In this document: positions 9,774 to 19,044 of the stretch, one piece after another
Layout of the letters: each line of letters starts with the position of its first letter
Numbering within the stretch: the first letter of the stretch is position 1
Assembly: GCA_003281255.1 (NCBI GenBank)
Contig: QCCL01000001.1
Span: 1-64,000, forward strand
Origin: Prochlorococcus sp. AG-347-L02
GTDB taxonomy: Bacteria > Cyanobacteriota > Cyanobacteriia > PCC-6307 > Cyanobiaceae
Length of the DNA stretch: 64,000 nt
Direction of reading: 5' to 3'
Made by a program: the position numbers and the translations under genes
Notes under the pieces: generated by a model
What the model was told of the DNA's origin: nothing
What the model saw: the letters and a program-made list of their open reading frames with translations, nothing else
Databases searched by the model: none

Positions 9774-10478
9774 TTAGCTAATTAATGAACCTATAGGATC
9801 TCCAGCAACAGCTTTAGAAATGTTCCCTTTTTTGAATATATCAAATACCATGATAGGGATATTATTATCTTTGCATAGTGCAATTGCAGTACTATCCATT
9901 ACTGCAATTTCATCGCTAAGAACTTGCTGATAACTAAGAGAGGCATATTTTTTTGCATCTTTAAATTTATTAGGATCACGATTATATACTCCATCAACTT
10001 TGGTCGCCTTCATAACAACTTCAGCATTTATCTCCGCTGCCCTCAGAGCGGCCGTAGTGTCAGTTGTGAAAAATGGATTTCCGCATCCACCTCCGAAGAC
10101 CACAACTCTCCCTTTTTCAAGGTGTCTCATTGCTCTTCTTCTGATATAGGGTTCTGCAATTTCCTGCATTTCTATTGCAGTTTGAACTCTAGTTGCAACT
10201 CCTACTCTTTCTAAACCATCTTGAAGTGAAATAGCATTCATTACTGTTGCGAGCATCCCAACATAATCAGCTGTAGCTCTATCCATGCCATCTGCAGACC
10301 CTTTAAGGCCTCTAAAAATATTCCCGCCCCCAACAACTATTGCAAGTTGCACATTATTTTCGACTACTTTTGAAACATCCTCTGCAATTGACTGAACTAT
10401 AGCAGGATCAATACCATAAGGTTTTTCACCCATTAGTGCTTCACCACTAAGTTTTAAGAGAACTCTTTTGTAAGTCAT
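9774..10478 (-). CDS. pyrH: Uridylate kinase
   Basis: 234 aa. Phosphorylates UMP to UDP in pyrimidine synthesis. Seen: [16 protein letters not shown] at the N terminus, the glycine loop [30 protein letters not shown], and [14 protein letters not shown], all typical of the hexameric bacterial UMP kinases of the amino-acid-kinase fold. First gene of the pyrH-frr-oxidoreductase set; its promoter should lie in the 128-base gap 10479-10606. Confidence 0.96.
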   Translation of the reverse strand: MTYKRVLLKLSGEALMGEKPYGIDPAIVQSIAEDVSKVVENNVQLAIVVGGGNIFRGLKGSADGMDRATADYVGMLATVMNAISLQDGLERVGVATRVQTAIEMQEIAEPYIRRRAMRHLEKGRVVVFGGGCGNPFFTTDTTAALRAAEINAEVVMKATKVDGVYNRDPNKFKDAKKYASLSYQQVLSDEIAVMDSTAIALCKDNNIPIMVFDIFKKGNISKAVAGDPIGSLIS

Positions 10479-10606
10479 TCAATGATTGTACTTTTAAGAC
10501 CTTAGCAAGTAAATACACCAAATTTATTTTTTGTTCAGATATTGCTTGCGTCTTTAAACATTTCTAAACTTGCCTAAAGAAAATTTTAAATAATAATTTA
10601 CTTCAA

Positions 10607-11299
10607 CTAAAATTCAACACACTTTTGTGCTTTTATTCCTTGATCTTTAAATGGATGTCTTATTAGTTTCATTTCTGTAACTAGATCAGCGTAATTGATA
10701 ATTGAATCAGATGCTCCCCTTCCAGTTAAAACAATATGATTTTTTCTATTATTTAAGCTTTTTAAAAAAGTGATTATTTCTTCGGGTGCAAGATAACCAA
10801 GTTTTGTCGCAATATTAATTTCATCAAGAATGATAAGTTTATAGGATTCGTTTTGTATGTATTTTTTGGCTAATTGCCAAGCCTCTTGAACTAATTTTTC
10901 ATCTCTTACTCTGTCTTGTGTTTCCCAAGTAAATCCCTCTCCTAATGAATGCCAAGATAGGTTTGAAGAAAAGATTTTAAGTGCTTTTGCCTCTCCAGTG
11001 GTCCAGCCGCCTTTGATAAATTGAATTATTGCTACTTTATAGCCATGCCCTATCGTCCTTAAAGCCATACCTAAAGATGCAGTTGTCTTGCCCTTTCCAT
11101 TTCCTGTGAAAACAATCAATAATCCTTTTTTTGTTTTTCTAATTTGTAGTCTTTCGGATTGAATATTTTTTCTTTGCTGCATTCTTTTTTTATATGAGCT
11201 TTCATCGCTATCTGGCGCTATTTTACCTCCCATTCCAAGTTTATTTGCTTGATTATCGAGGTTAAACATTTTCTCGGAAGATGAAGGTTTCTCTTTCAT
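10607..11299 (-). CDS. cobO: Cob(I)yrinic acid a,c-diamide adenosyltransferase
   Basis: 230 aa. Adds the adenosyl group to the cobalt of corrinoids; Prochlorococcus makes B12-type cofactors. The P-loop is GNGKGKTTASLGMALR, followed by the CobO/BtuR motifs FIKGGWTTGEAKAL, the Walker-B-like LIILDEINIA, and VLTGRGAS. The N-terminal 50 residues are a basic, low-complexity extension (KKRMQQRKNIQSERLQIRK) common in cyanobacterial members. It is preceded by the recombinase gene on the same strand, 34 bases away. Confidence 0.93.
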   Translation of the reverse strand: MKEKPSSSEKMFNLDNQANKLGMGGKIAPDSDESSYKKRMQQRKNIQSERLQIRKTKKGLLIVFTGNGKGKTTASLGMALRTIGHGYKVAIIQFIKGGWTTGEAKALKIFSSNLSWHSLGEGFTWETQDRVRDEKLVQEAWQLAKKYIQNESYKLIILDEINIATKLGYLAPEEIITFLKSLNNRKNHIVLTGRGASDSIINYADLVTEMKLIRHPFKDQGIKAQKCVEF

Positions 11300-11333
11300 A
11301 AGACCCTTATTTTTATTTTATTATTATAAATCT

Positions 11334-12503
11334 TTAAATATTTTTAACTCTTTTAACTTTTAAAAGTGCATTATTCACTGCCTGTTGTTGATCTCTTTTA
11401 GTAATCCAGTGATGATAAGTTTGAGTATGTAAACTAACCGAATGTCCCATCATTCTGGCAGCTACAGTATCAGGTAAATCATAAAAAATTGTTCTTACTG
11501 CCCAAGCATGCCTTAGATCATAAGGTTTTATTTGTAAAGAGTACCGCTTAAACTGATCTGTAATTTTTTTTCCAATATTTTGTAAGGTTGTAATTTTAAG
11601 GTCTCTATTAATATTTGGTAATAGTTCTGGATTTTCACCAAGTTTTGATAATTCGAACTTTTCAACCCATTCAGGATGAAATGGCCAAACTTGATGTTCC
11701 CCAGTTTTAGTGGTAGGTAAAACTCTAATAATTTTGTCCCCAAAATTAGTAAGAGAACTTAAATCACAAAAAAATACTTCATGATTCCTCAATCCATATG
11801 TAGCCATCAAACCAAAAACAAATTTCCAAGACTTGTTTGGTATCGTCTCCCACAGTTTTTCTATCAACTCGTCTTTAGGGAGATCCCTAAAGCCTGCTTT
11901 GTTCAGACCATATCCTCTGGAATTTAATTTCCAATCTTCTGGAAGTTTAATGTCCAAAAACTTAGCCAAAACACTTAAAGAAGTAGCACACTGTTTCCTA
12001 CTTCTAGTGCCTTCCTTATAACTTTCAAGTGTTTTTTGAAATATTTTTTCTAAAGCTTCATTCTCATAATCATTGTAAATATTTAGGATTCTTTTCATAT
12101 ATGGTTTGTAAGAACTTCTCCAAGTGGTTTTTCTAGTGCTGGTTCGAAAATCACTTTTATTTTCTTTAAAAAAAAATTCCTCAAATTGATTTAATCTATT
12201 TGGGAATTCAAAACCATCTTTTATTTCCTTTTTAAAAGGTTTGCCTATCCAATTAATCCAATCAAATTGATTCAATTCCAATTGCAAATTAATTAATTGT
12301 AATTTTTTTTTGGCCTCCTCTAACCCAAAAATATCAGCCTTTAAACCAAGAGATATTCTTTGAATTTTAAAGTTATTTTTATCTTCTTTAGAGGGTAGTG
12401 AACCACGGATATTTAATTTCTCTCCTCTTTTCTCAATTTTTAGCTTGCTGCCTTGAGTAGCAAATTTATCATTGACATTATTAATTTCCTGAATTAAATT
12501 CAT
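11334..12503 (-). CDS. Tyrosine recombinase (phage-integrase family)
   Basis: 389 aa. The C-terminal catalytic domain has the family residues: Arg239 in YGLRNHEV, Lys266 in TTKTGEHQ, Arg331 in YDLRHAWAVR, His354 in MMGHS, and the nucleophile Tyr363 in HTQTYHHW. The usual first histidine of box II is tyrosine (Tyr328). The N-terminal 200 residues are lysine-rich and would hold arm- and core-binding domains. No att-like repeat, tRNA, excisionase or phage gene lies nearby, and it sits between cobO and hemH, so it looks like a resident gene rather than an active element. It could serve chromosome-dimer resolution or another site-specific role. Confidence 0.85.
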   Translation of the reverse strand: MNLIQEINNVNDKFATQGSKLKIEKRGEKLNIRGSLPSKEDKNNFKIQRISLGLKADIFGLEEAKKKLQLINLQLELNQFDWINWIGKPFKKEIKDGFEFPNRLNQFEEFFFKENKSDFRTSTRKTTWRSSYKPYMKRILNIYNDYENEALEKIFQKTLESYKEGTRSRKQCATSLSVLAKFLDIKLPEDWKLNSRGYGLNKAGFRDLPKDELIEKLWETIPNKSWKFVFGLMATYGLRNHEVFFCDLSSLTNFGDKIIRVLPTTKTGEHQVWPFHPEWVEKFELSKLGENPELLPNINRDLKITTLQNIGKKITDQFKRYSLQIKPYDLRHAWAVRTIFYDLPDTVAARMMGHSVSLHTQTYHHWITKRDQQQAVNNALLKVKRVKNI

Positions 12504-12568
12504 TTACTTATATAATTGACCTTATAATGACGTTTTAAATGTTTATTTTCAATCTCCATAAATTTTAA

Positions 12569-13744
12569 ATGGATAGAATAGGCGTCTTACTAATGAATTT
12601 AGGAGGGCCTGAACGCATTACTGATGTTGGCCCATTCTTATATAATCTCTTTTCTGATCCAGAAATAATCAGGACTCCATTCCCTGTTTTTCAAAAGCCC
12701 CTAGCTTGGTTAATTAGTACGCTTAGGAGTACTACTTCACAACAGGCCTACCTTTCAATAGGTGGAGGTTCACCTATCAGAAGGATAACTGAACAACAAG
12801 CAAGAGAATTACAATCTAAATTAAGGGATAAAGGGTTTAATGCTACTACTTATATTGCTATGAGGTATTGGCATCCTTTTACCGAATCAGCAATTGCTGA
12901 TATGAAAGCAGATGGCATAGATCAAGTTGTTGTAATACCCTTGTATCCACATTTTTCGATAAGTACTAGTGGTTCGAGCTTTAGGGAATTAAAAAAATTG
13001 CGAGATTCCGATAATGAATTTAAGAAGGTACCAATGAGATGTGTAAGGAGTTGGTTCAGTCAAGCAGGTTATTTAAAGTCTATGGTCGAATTAATTTCTG
13101 AACAAATTTCACTTTGTGAATCACCTTCAAAAGCTCATATATTTTTTACTGCTCATGGAGTCCCTAAGAGTTACGTAGAAGAAGCTGGAGACCCTTATAA
13201 ACAACAAATTGAAGATTGTTCTTTGTTAATTATAAATGAGCTGGAAAAATGTTTAGGGCATAGTAACCCGCATACACTTTCTTATCAAAGTCGAGTTGGT
13301 CCTGTTGAATGGTTGAAGCCTTATACAGAAGAAGTGTTAGCTGATCTTGGAAGGTCAAATGTTAATGATCTGATTGTGGTCCCTATTAGTTTTGTTGGAG
13401 AGCATATCGAAACATTGCAAGAAATTGATATTGAATATAAAGAAATTGCTGAAAAGGCTGGTATTAAAAACTTTCGGAGAGTTAAGGCTTTAAATACCCA
13501 TCCTACTTTTATTGAAGGCCTTAGTGATCTAGTGATTTCCTGTTTGGAAGGACCTCTAATTAATATAGAGGAGGCTTCTCAGTTGCCTGAAAAAGTAAAA
13601 CTTTATCCCCAAGAGAAGTGGCAATGGGGTTGGAATAATAGTTCAGAAGTTTGGAACGGGAGGGTTGCAATGATTATTTTCCTTGTGCTTTTTATTGAAC
13701 TTATCTCAGGCTCTGGACCTCTTCATAAATTAGGTATTTTATAA
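12569..13744 (+). CDS. hemH: Ferrochelatase with C-terminal Hlip-like helix
   Basis: 391 aa. Inserts Fe2+ into protoporphyrin IX, the last step of heme synthesis. Seen: [11 protein letters not shown] at the N terminus, [12 protein letters not shown], the catalytic histidine region [10 protein letters not shown], and [16 protein letters not shown]. After residue about 345 a linker leads to a membrane helix with [16 protein letters not shown] and G-x-G-x-L-x-x-LG, the high-light-inducible-protein type chlorophyll-binding motif (Glu, Asn, Arg) known from cyanobacterial and plastid ferrochelatases. It diverges from the recombinase gene. Confidence 0.95.
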   Translation: MDRIGVLLMNLGGPERITDVGPFLYNLFSDPEIIRTPFPVFQKPLAWLISTLRSTTSQQAYLSIGGGSPIRRITEQQARELQSKLRDKGFNATTYIAMRYWHPFTESAIADMKADGIDQVVVIPLYPHFSISTSGSSFRELKKLRDSDNEFKKVPMRCVRSWFSQAGYLKSMVELISEQISLCESPSKAHIFFTAHGVPKSYVEEAGDPYKQQIEDCSLLIINELEKCLGHSNPHTLSYQSRVGPVEWLKPYTEEVLADLGRSNVNDLIVVPISFVGEHIETLQEIDIEYKEIAEKAGIKNFRRVKALNTHPTFIEGLSDLVISCLEGPLINIEEASQLPEKVKLYPQEKWQWGWNNSSEVWNGRVAMIIFLVLFIELISGSGPLHKLGIL

Positions 13745-13879
13745 AGAACAAGTGAAATTTATTTAAAAATTTTAAATTGACTTATAATTTTTTTGAATAC
13801 ATTTCTGACATTACATTTCTAAATGAGGCAAAAGTATTTAATTAAGTTTAATATTTATAGTAAATATTGAATTTCTTTA

Positions 13880-15643
13880 GTGACCCTTACTTCGAGATCC
13901 TTTTCAAAGGGTAGTTCAAAACATAAAAATCCAGTTTGGATAACTGGTGCAGATGCACTAATGGATTCTTTAAAAATTCATGGGGTAAAAGTTATATTTG
14001 GATATCCCGGAGGAGCCATACTACCAATATATGATGCTGTGCATAAGGCAGAACAAGAAGGTTGGTTAAAGCATTATATGGTTAGGCATGAACAAGGTGG
14101 TTCACATGCGGCTGATGGATATGCAAGATCTACTGGTGAAGTAGGAGTATGTTTTGGGACCTCAGGCCCAGGTGCAACAAATTTGGTAACTGGAATTGCC
14201 ACTGCGCAAATGGATTCAGTCCCGCTTGTTGTAGTTACAGGTCAAGTCCCAAGACCTGCTATTGGGACAGATGCTTTTCAAGAAACTGATATTTTTGGGA
14301 TAACTCTTCCAATAGTGAAACATTCATGGGTAATAAGAGATCCTTCAGATATTGCGAAAGTAGTTTCTGAAGCTTTTTTTATAGCCTCATCTGGAAGACC
14401 TGGCCCTGTCTTAATTGATATACCTAAAGATGTAGGTCAGGAATTCTTTAATTACCAAAGAGTTTTGCCCGGTGAGATTATTCCTAAAGGATTTAAAAGG
14501 AATGGAGAAATTAACGATTGCGATATCAATAAAGCAATTAAATTAATAGAAGATTCTGAAAGACCTCTTTTATACGTGGGAGGTGGAGCAATATCTTCAG
14601 GGGCTCATGATGAAATAAAAACTTTGGCAAAGAATTATCAAATACCAGTCACCACAACCTTAATGGGAAAGGGCGTTTTTGATGAAAAAGACAATTTATC
14701 AGTAGGGATGTTAGGAATGCATGGAACTGCTTACGCAAATTTCGCTGTTACAGAATGCGATCTTTTAATTGCGATTGGAGCTAGATTTGATGATAGGGTG
14801 ACAGGGAAATTAGATACTTTTGCAACTAATGCAAAGGTAATTCACATTGATATTGATCCGGCAGAAGTTAATAAAAATAGACGTGTAGATGTTGCAATTG
14901 TTTCTGATGTTTCTAAAGCTGTTCTCAAAATTAATGAACAATATCTAAGTAACAAATTTACTTGTAAGACGAAAAAATGGTTAGAAAAAATTGATTTTTG
15001 GAAAAATAAACACCCTTTATATGACCCACCTAAAGAAGGAGAAATTTATCCCCAGGAGGTTCTTTTAAAAGTGAGGGAACTTTCACCCGATGCTTATGTA
15101 ACTACAGATGTAGGACAACATCAGATGTGGGCTGCTCAATATCTTAGGAATTCTCCAAGAAAATGGATTAGTAGTGCAGGCTTAGGAACTATGGGTTTTG
15201 GATTGCCAGCTGCAATTGGAGTAAAAGCAGCCTTACCTAATTCAGATGTAATTTGTATTGCAGGAGATGCAAGTGTCCTTATGAATATTCAAGAATTGGG
15301 AACTTTATCTCAATATGGTCTAAATGTGAAATTAATTATTATAAATAATCGCTGGCAAGGGATGGTAAGGCAATGGCAGGAAAGTTTCTACGATGAAAGA
15401 TATTCCTCATCTGATATGAGTTGCGGCGAACCTGATTTTGTGAAACTTGCTGAATCTTTTGGAGTTAAAGGATACTTAATTTCAGATAGAAACCAATTAC
15501 AGAATAAATTAAAGAATGCGTTTGATCATGACTGCCCTGCCTTGATTAATATTCTTGTCAGAAGAGGTGAAAATTGTTATCCAATGGTTCCACCAGGTAA
15601 AAGTAATGCTCAAATGGTTGGATATGTTAATTGTGAAGAGTAA
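13880..15643 (+). CDS. ilvB: Acetolactate synthase, large subunit
   Basis: 587 aa with a GTG start. A thiamine-diphosphate enzyme of branched-chain amino acid synthesis. Seen: [15 protein letters not shown] with the catalytic glutamate downstream in [15 protein letters not shown], the central FAD/regulatory domain, and the ThDP-binding motif beginning at [12 protein letters not shown] and ending with [13 protein letters not shown]. The first 17 residues are a poorly conserved basic extension; the homology begins at [14 protein letters not shown]. The small subunit gene (ilvH) is not next to it here. Confidence 0.95.
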   Translation: MTLTSRSFSKGSSKHKNPVWITGADALMDSLKIHGVKVIFGYPGGAILPIYDAVHKAEQEGWLKHYMVRHEQGGSHAADGYARSTGEVGVCFGTSGPGATNLVTGIATAQMDSVPLVVVTGQVPRPAIGTDAFQETDIFGITLPIVKHSWVIRDPSDIAKVVSEAFFIASSGRPGPVLIDIPKDVGQEFFNYQRVLPGEIIPKGFKRNGEINDCDINKAIKLIEDSERPLLYVGGGAISSGAHDEIKTLAKNYQIPVTTTLMGKGVFDEKDNLSVGMLGMHGTAYANFAVTECDLLIAIGARFDDRVTGKLDTFATNAKVIHIDIDPAEVNKNRRVDVAIVSDVSKAVLKINEQYLSNKFTCKTKKWLEKIDFWKNKHPLYDPPKEGEIYPQEVLLKVRELSPDAYVTTDVGQHQMWAAQYLRNSPRKWISSAGLGTMGFGLPAAIGVKAALPNSDVICIAGDASVLMNIQELGTLSQYGLNVKLIIINNRWQGMVRQWQESFYDERYSSSDMSCGEPDFVKLAESFGVKGYLISDRNQLQNKLKNAFDHDCPALINILVRRGENCYPMVPPGKSNAQMVGYVNCEE

Positions 15644-15708
15644 TTTTTTTTAAACCTTCATTTTAAAAAATTAACTTTAAGATAATTTAAAGCTTAGATA
15701 TTTCTGAA

Positions 15709-16059
15709 TTGAAAAATTTTTTAAAAAATTTAATTATAGTCTGTCTGATTGTTCTTAATCCTTTAATAGTTAACTCAGCCGAAATACTTCAAATTAAAAG
15801 TTCAAATACTATTTTGGTAGGTGATCAAAATAGAAATTTAACTATTGGATTATTTTGTGTAGATGTAAATGAAAATGATGAGATTGAAGCAACTAATTTA
15901 CTCAAGAGTGAATTCCCAAGAGGGAGCAAAGTGAAAATAAAGCCTTTTGGTTTTAAAGACAATGTTTTGTTAGCCAAAGTTTTTAATATTAAAGGTACTA
16001 AGGAGATGACCGAATTATTAGTCGGTAAAGACTTAACTAGTGATATCTGTCCAAGTTAA
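15709..16059 (+). CDS. Secreted protein with a staphylococcal-nuclease-like core
   Basis: 116 aa from a TTG start. A signal peptide (about 1-23, LIIVCLIVLNPLIVNSA) is followed by a compact beta-rich domain resembling the SNase/TNase fold (ILQIKSSNTILVGD, then EATNLLKSEFPRGSKVKI). The catalytic Arg and Glu of active nucleases are not evident, so binding or structural work seems more likely than nuclease activity. Four cysteines or fewer; no membrane segment after the signal. The fold call is tentative. Confidence 0.5.
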   Translation: MKNFLKNLIIVCLIVLNPLIVNSAEILQIKSSNTILVGDQNRNLTIGLFCVDVNENDEIEATNLLKSEFPRGSKVKIKPFGFKDNVLLAKVFNIKGTKEMTELLVGKDLTSDICPS

Positions 16060-16065
16060 TTATCT

Positions 16066-16848
16066 TCATGAGCAAATAAGACTCCATTGTCTCGAGATTG
16101 TTTTACTCCTTCTCCAGGAATTAAATTTATTTTTGAATTTGTATGTACATAAATTTGAGATGTCTATATTTGTATAAGGGATGTTCTCATGTAAAAGTTG
16201 TCTATATGCAGATCTTTTTAGATCAAGTTGATTTAAGTTTTGTTCTTTGAAGTGATTTGAATCACTAAAACAAAGATCTTTTTTAGTTTTAGTCAATTTG
16301 AGCGTTATGTTTTTGTTTTCGGCCTTTCTATAAAATTCTTTGAGTGTCATTTTATCAACTAGATAATGTTCCTTCGAAATCGCTGGCCCTATTGCAACAA
16401 GTAAGTCATCTCTAGATGTTCCAAAATTATCGAAAATTTTAACCAGATTTTTAATTATTTTTTTTTCTAAACCTTTTCTTCCACAATGCAAGGTTGCTAC
16501 ATTTCTGGTCCTTTTATCTGCAAAAAATATTGGCATACAATCAGCGGTGTAAACCCATAAGTTTTGATTGCATTTATTACCAACAAGACCATCTGCATCT
16601 GTCTTAGTTCCTTCTTCCGTATGAGATCCAAACACTATCACGTTACTGTGAATTTGATTTGAAACACAATTAATGGAATTTTCATTAAATTGATTCCCTA
16701 ATAATTGAAGAAATTTCTTGGAGCTAGACTTAGTAAAGTATGCATGTTTGAAATTATTTTGACTAAGGATAGGTGATGAATAATACTCAAATTTTTTGTT
16801 TTGAATATAAATTTCATCTTTTGAGAAATATATTTCTTTGTAGGTAAT
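16066..16848 (-). CDS. pgeF: PgeF/YfiH-family (DUF152) protein, probable ATT start
   Basis: Related to peptidoglycan-editing / purine-nucleoside-phosphorylase-like proteins. The conserved body is clear: VYTADCMPIFF, the histidine-cysteine pocket ATLHCGRKGLEKKI, VAIGPAISKEHY, and the C terminus CTYKFKNKFNSWRRSK followed by RQWSLI. The first ordinary start in this frame is GTG at 16639-16641, but the frame stays open upstream and encodes the expected N-terminal part (FKHAYFTKSS). No ATG, GTG or TTG occurs before the stop at 16879-16881. ATT at 16846-16848, with AGGAG eight bases upstream, would give 260 aa, the usual family length. It lies 22 bases after the Tab2 stop. Confidence 0.65.
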   Translation of the reverse strand: MTYKEIYFSKDEIYIQNKKFEYYSSPILSQNNFKHAYFTKSSSKKFLQLLGNQFNENSINCVSNQIHSNVIVFGSHTEEGTKTDADGLVGNKCNQNLWVYTADCMPIFFADKRTRNVATLHCGRKGLEKKIIKNLVKIFDNFGTSRDDLLVAIGPAISKEHYLVDKMTLKEFYRKAENKNITLKLTKTKKDLCFSDSNHFKEQNLNQLDLKRSAYRQLLHENIPYTNIDISNLCTYKFKNKFNSWRRSKTISRQWSLICS

Positions 16849-16870
16849 AGTTCCTGCTCCTAAAGTGAAT

Positions 16871-17776
16871 TTATGTAATTAGTTCAATATCTCTCAAGAT
16901 CCAGAATCCTGCAAATTTTTCGACATATGGCGTTGACTGTATGGAAATAAATTGATAACCAAAAGAATTTTTTTTATTCTCTAAAAACTTTTTAGTTAAA
17001 ATGTTTGCATCTTTTTCTGGTAAATCAGTTACCAGCCACTTATCGTCTTCTGATGCTTCAAGTATTAGTTGGTTCTTATTGACGACTAATTTAATAGGTT
17101 CTAAACAACTGAACCATGCAGAAAGTGCTAAAGATCTATCTTTGCTAAAAAGTCTTAATCCTGCGATTAAGTAATTATCATCCATATCTTGCTGAATTGG
17201 GAAAATATCTCCAAATTCCATAGGCCAATTTTCTGCTGATTTTAATTCACCAATTGATATTTCAGCGATAGTTAAAGCATCACCCCTTACTGCTTCTGGT
17301 AGAGGTGTAGGAGGGTTTTCCATTTTAGAAGTAAAAGTAGGAGCTAATACACCTCTTACATAACCTTTTTCCTTTGGATAAATCTCTTTTTCAAGAAATT
17401 CGATTCTATCTAATAAATCGTAAGTTCTCCTACTTACAAGAGCTTCAATACTAACCGCCTCCAGGGATTTCTTAATGATCGATTTCATTGAGGACCTCCA
17501 GAATCGCACTACAGAAGGTTTCTCCCACCCTTGTTTTTTTGCTTCACTTATTGCTTCATTTAGTGCCTTGGTAAGCCACGCTGAATTAACTTCATTGGCA
17601 GGGCATTTTTTATTCCAAAGAAAAATATCTTCCGTCTTATAACTTCTTGTAGAGCAAATAATTAATTCCCACCTTTTTTTTCCATTTGATTCAATAATTG
17701 GTCTTGAGTAAAAGTCTAATTCCCAATCTGAAATTTTTAATTTAAGACTTGACTCCATTTTTTTATTAATGTTCAT
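16871..17776 (-). CDS. Tab2/Atab2-family RNA-binding protein (DUF1092)
   Basis: 301 aa. The N-terminal signature WELDFYSRPIIESNGKKRWELIIC and later RTYDLLDRIEFLEKEIYPKE followed by the alanine-proline-rich PPTPLPEAVRGD place it in the Tab2 family, known in algae and plants to bind the 5' leader of psaB mRNA and promote its translation. In cyanobacteria the role is probably photosystem I expression or RNA handling. Its start overlaps the end of the S1-domain gene by four bases (17773-17776), which pairs two RNA-binding proteins in one unit; that supports a translation-related role. Confidence 0.8.
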   Translation of the reverse strand: MNINKKMESSLKLKISDWELDFYSRPIIESNGKKRWELIICSTRSYKTEDIFLWNKKCPANEVNSAWLTKALNEAISEAKKQGWEKPSVVRFWRSSMKSIIKKSLEAVSIEALVSRRTYDLLDRIEFLEKEIYPKEKGYVRGVLAPTFTSKMENPPTPLPEAVRGDALTIAEISIGELKSAENWPMEFGDIFPIQQDMDDNYLIAGLRLFSKDRSLALSAWFSCLEPIKLVVNKNQLILEASEDDKWLVTDLPEKDANILTKKFLENKKNSFGYQFISIQSTPYVEKFAGFWILRDIELIT

Positions 17777-18978
17777 TTATCTTGTTCTTTTTTATCGAAG
17801 AGTGCTTTAGTTTTTAGTGCTCTTTCTGTGGCTTCTTGCATAACTTTTTGCTTATCAATAATTAATTCTCCCGCAGAGTTTTCTAAGAGTGCTGTATTAA
17901 GACCAATGCGACCTTTTTCGAGGTCTATTTCAGTTATTAATGCTTTAATCATTTCCCCTTCTCTAAAAACTTCTCTTAAAGAACGAATAGATCCATTTGA
18001 CAGTGAGGATTGATGAAGAAGTCCACTAGCTCCACCTAAATCTATAAAGAAGCCATATGGTTTCACTGCTAAAACTTCTCCTTCAATTAATTGACCTAAT
18101 TCTAGACTTGTAAGTTTAGAGACTAATGATGCTTTCTTTTCAGAGAGAACTAATTTTCTAGATTCTGGATTCACCTCAAGAAACGCTACTTTTAGAGTCT
18201 TGCCAACAAAAGATTGATAATCTTGACCATTTTCAAGTTGGGATCTTGGGATGAATCCTCTCAATCCATCTACGTCACACGTAAGCCCACCTCTATTAAA
18301 TCCATTAATAAAAACGTTAATTAATTCTCCATTTTTTGCGGAACTTGATACTTTCTCCCAACTTTGCCTGAGAATTAATGCCCGAGCGCTCACTGTTACC
18401 ATCCCATCAGCATTTTGTTCTTTGATTACCAAAACTTCCATTTCAAGGCCTATAGAAAACTTTTCTTTAAAGTTAGTGATGACACCCAAACCACATTCTT
18501 TTTTAGGCATATACCCAGGTGCTTTCCCGCCAATGTCAACATATAGTCCATCACTTTCTATTGCTATAACCTTACCTGAAATTGTTTCTCCTGTAGCCCC
18601 AATTGGCTCATTTGCATTTAAAGCCTCCAAAAAAGCACTTTCATCAAAATCAAATTCATCAACTATTCTTTCTAATTGAAAATCTGTGTTTTGCTCAGAA
18701 AAATTAAGGGGTCTATTTAAGTCTTGTTGAGTTAAATTTTTCTGAGAAATATCAAAATCCTTGGTGCTTTCATTATTGTTCTCAATTTTTTTTAATGAAT
18801 CATTTTTAATGATTTGCGGTTTTATTGCGATATCTTCTTTTTTAATTTCTTCTTGCGAATTGGTTTGCTCATTATCTATTTTTTGAGTATCTTTCTTGCT
18901 TATGTGAAGTACCTGAAGAGGTTTTTTATTGCCCTTTGGTTGGATATTATCTTGGGCATTTTTATTACTGACTCCCAT
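17773..18978 (-). CDS. rps1b: S1-domain RNA-binding protein (second ribosomal protein S1 homologue)
   Basis: 401 aa. Three S1 RNA-binding motifs are visible: GETISGKVIAIESDGLYVD (from about 131), GELINVFINGFNRGGLTCD (about 217) and GQLIEGEVLAVKPYGFFID (about 298). The first 120 residues are a charged Lys/Asn/Gln-rich extension without obvious fold. Cyanobacteria have S1 proteins with three S1 repeats that bind A/U-rich mRNA leaders; in Prochlorococcus, where Shine-Dalgarno sequences are rare, such proteins may matter for initiation (inference). It diverges from the creatininase gene. Confidence 0.88.
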   Translation of the reverse strand: MGVSNKNAQDNIQPKGNKKPLQVLHISKKDTQKIDNEQTNSQEEIKKEDIAIKPQIIKNDSLKKIENNNESTKDFDISQKNLTQQDLNRPLNFSEQNTDFQLERIVDEFDFDESAFLEALNANEPIGATGETISGKVIAIESDGLYVDIGGKAPGYMPKKECGLGVITNFKEKFSIGLEMEVLVIKEQNADGMVTVSARALILRQSWEKVSSSAKNGELINVFINGFNRGGLTCDVDGLRGFIPRSQLENGQDYQSFVGKTLKVAFLEVNPESRKLVLSEKKASLVSKLTSLELGQLIEGEVLAVKPYGFFIDLGGASGLLHQSSLSNGSIRSLREVFREGEMIKALITEIDLEKGRIGLNTALLENSAGELIIDKQKVMQEATERALKTKALFDKKEQDK

Positions 18979-19044
18979 TGTAGGTAAAATAAGAATAATT
19001 AATTATTAACATACTTTAAATGTTAGTACTCAAAATTAAAATTA

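Noticed and set aside
10479-10606. Small gene in the 128-base gap upstream of pyrH
   Set aside because: No coding frame with a start and plausible composition; best read as promoter and 3' region.
11334-12503. Prophage or genomic island around the recombinase
   Set aside because: No phage structural genes, excisionase, direct repeats or tRNA flank it, and its neighbours are core genes.
16642-16848. Frameshift in the PgeF-like gene
   Set aside because: The body and N-terminal segment are in one open frame; only the start codon is unusual, so no frameshift is needed.
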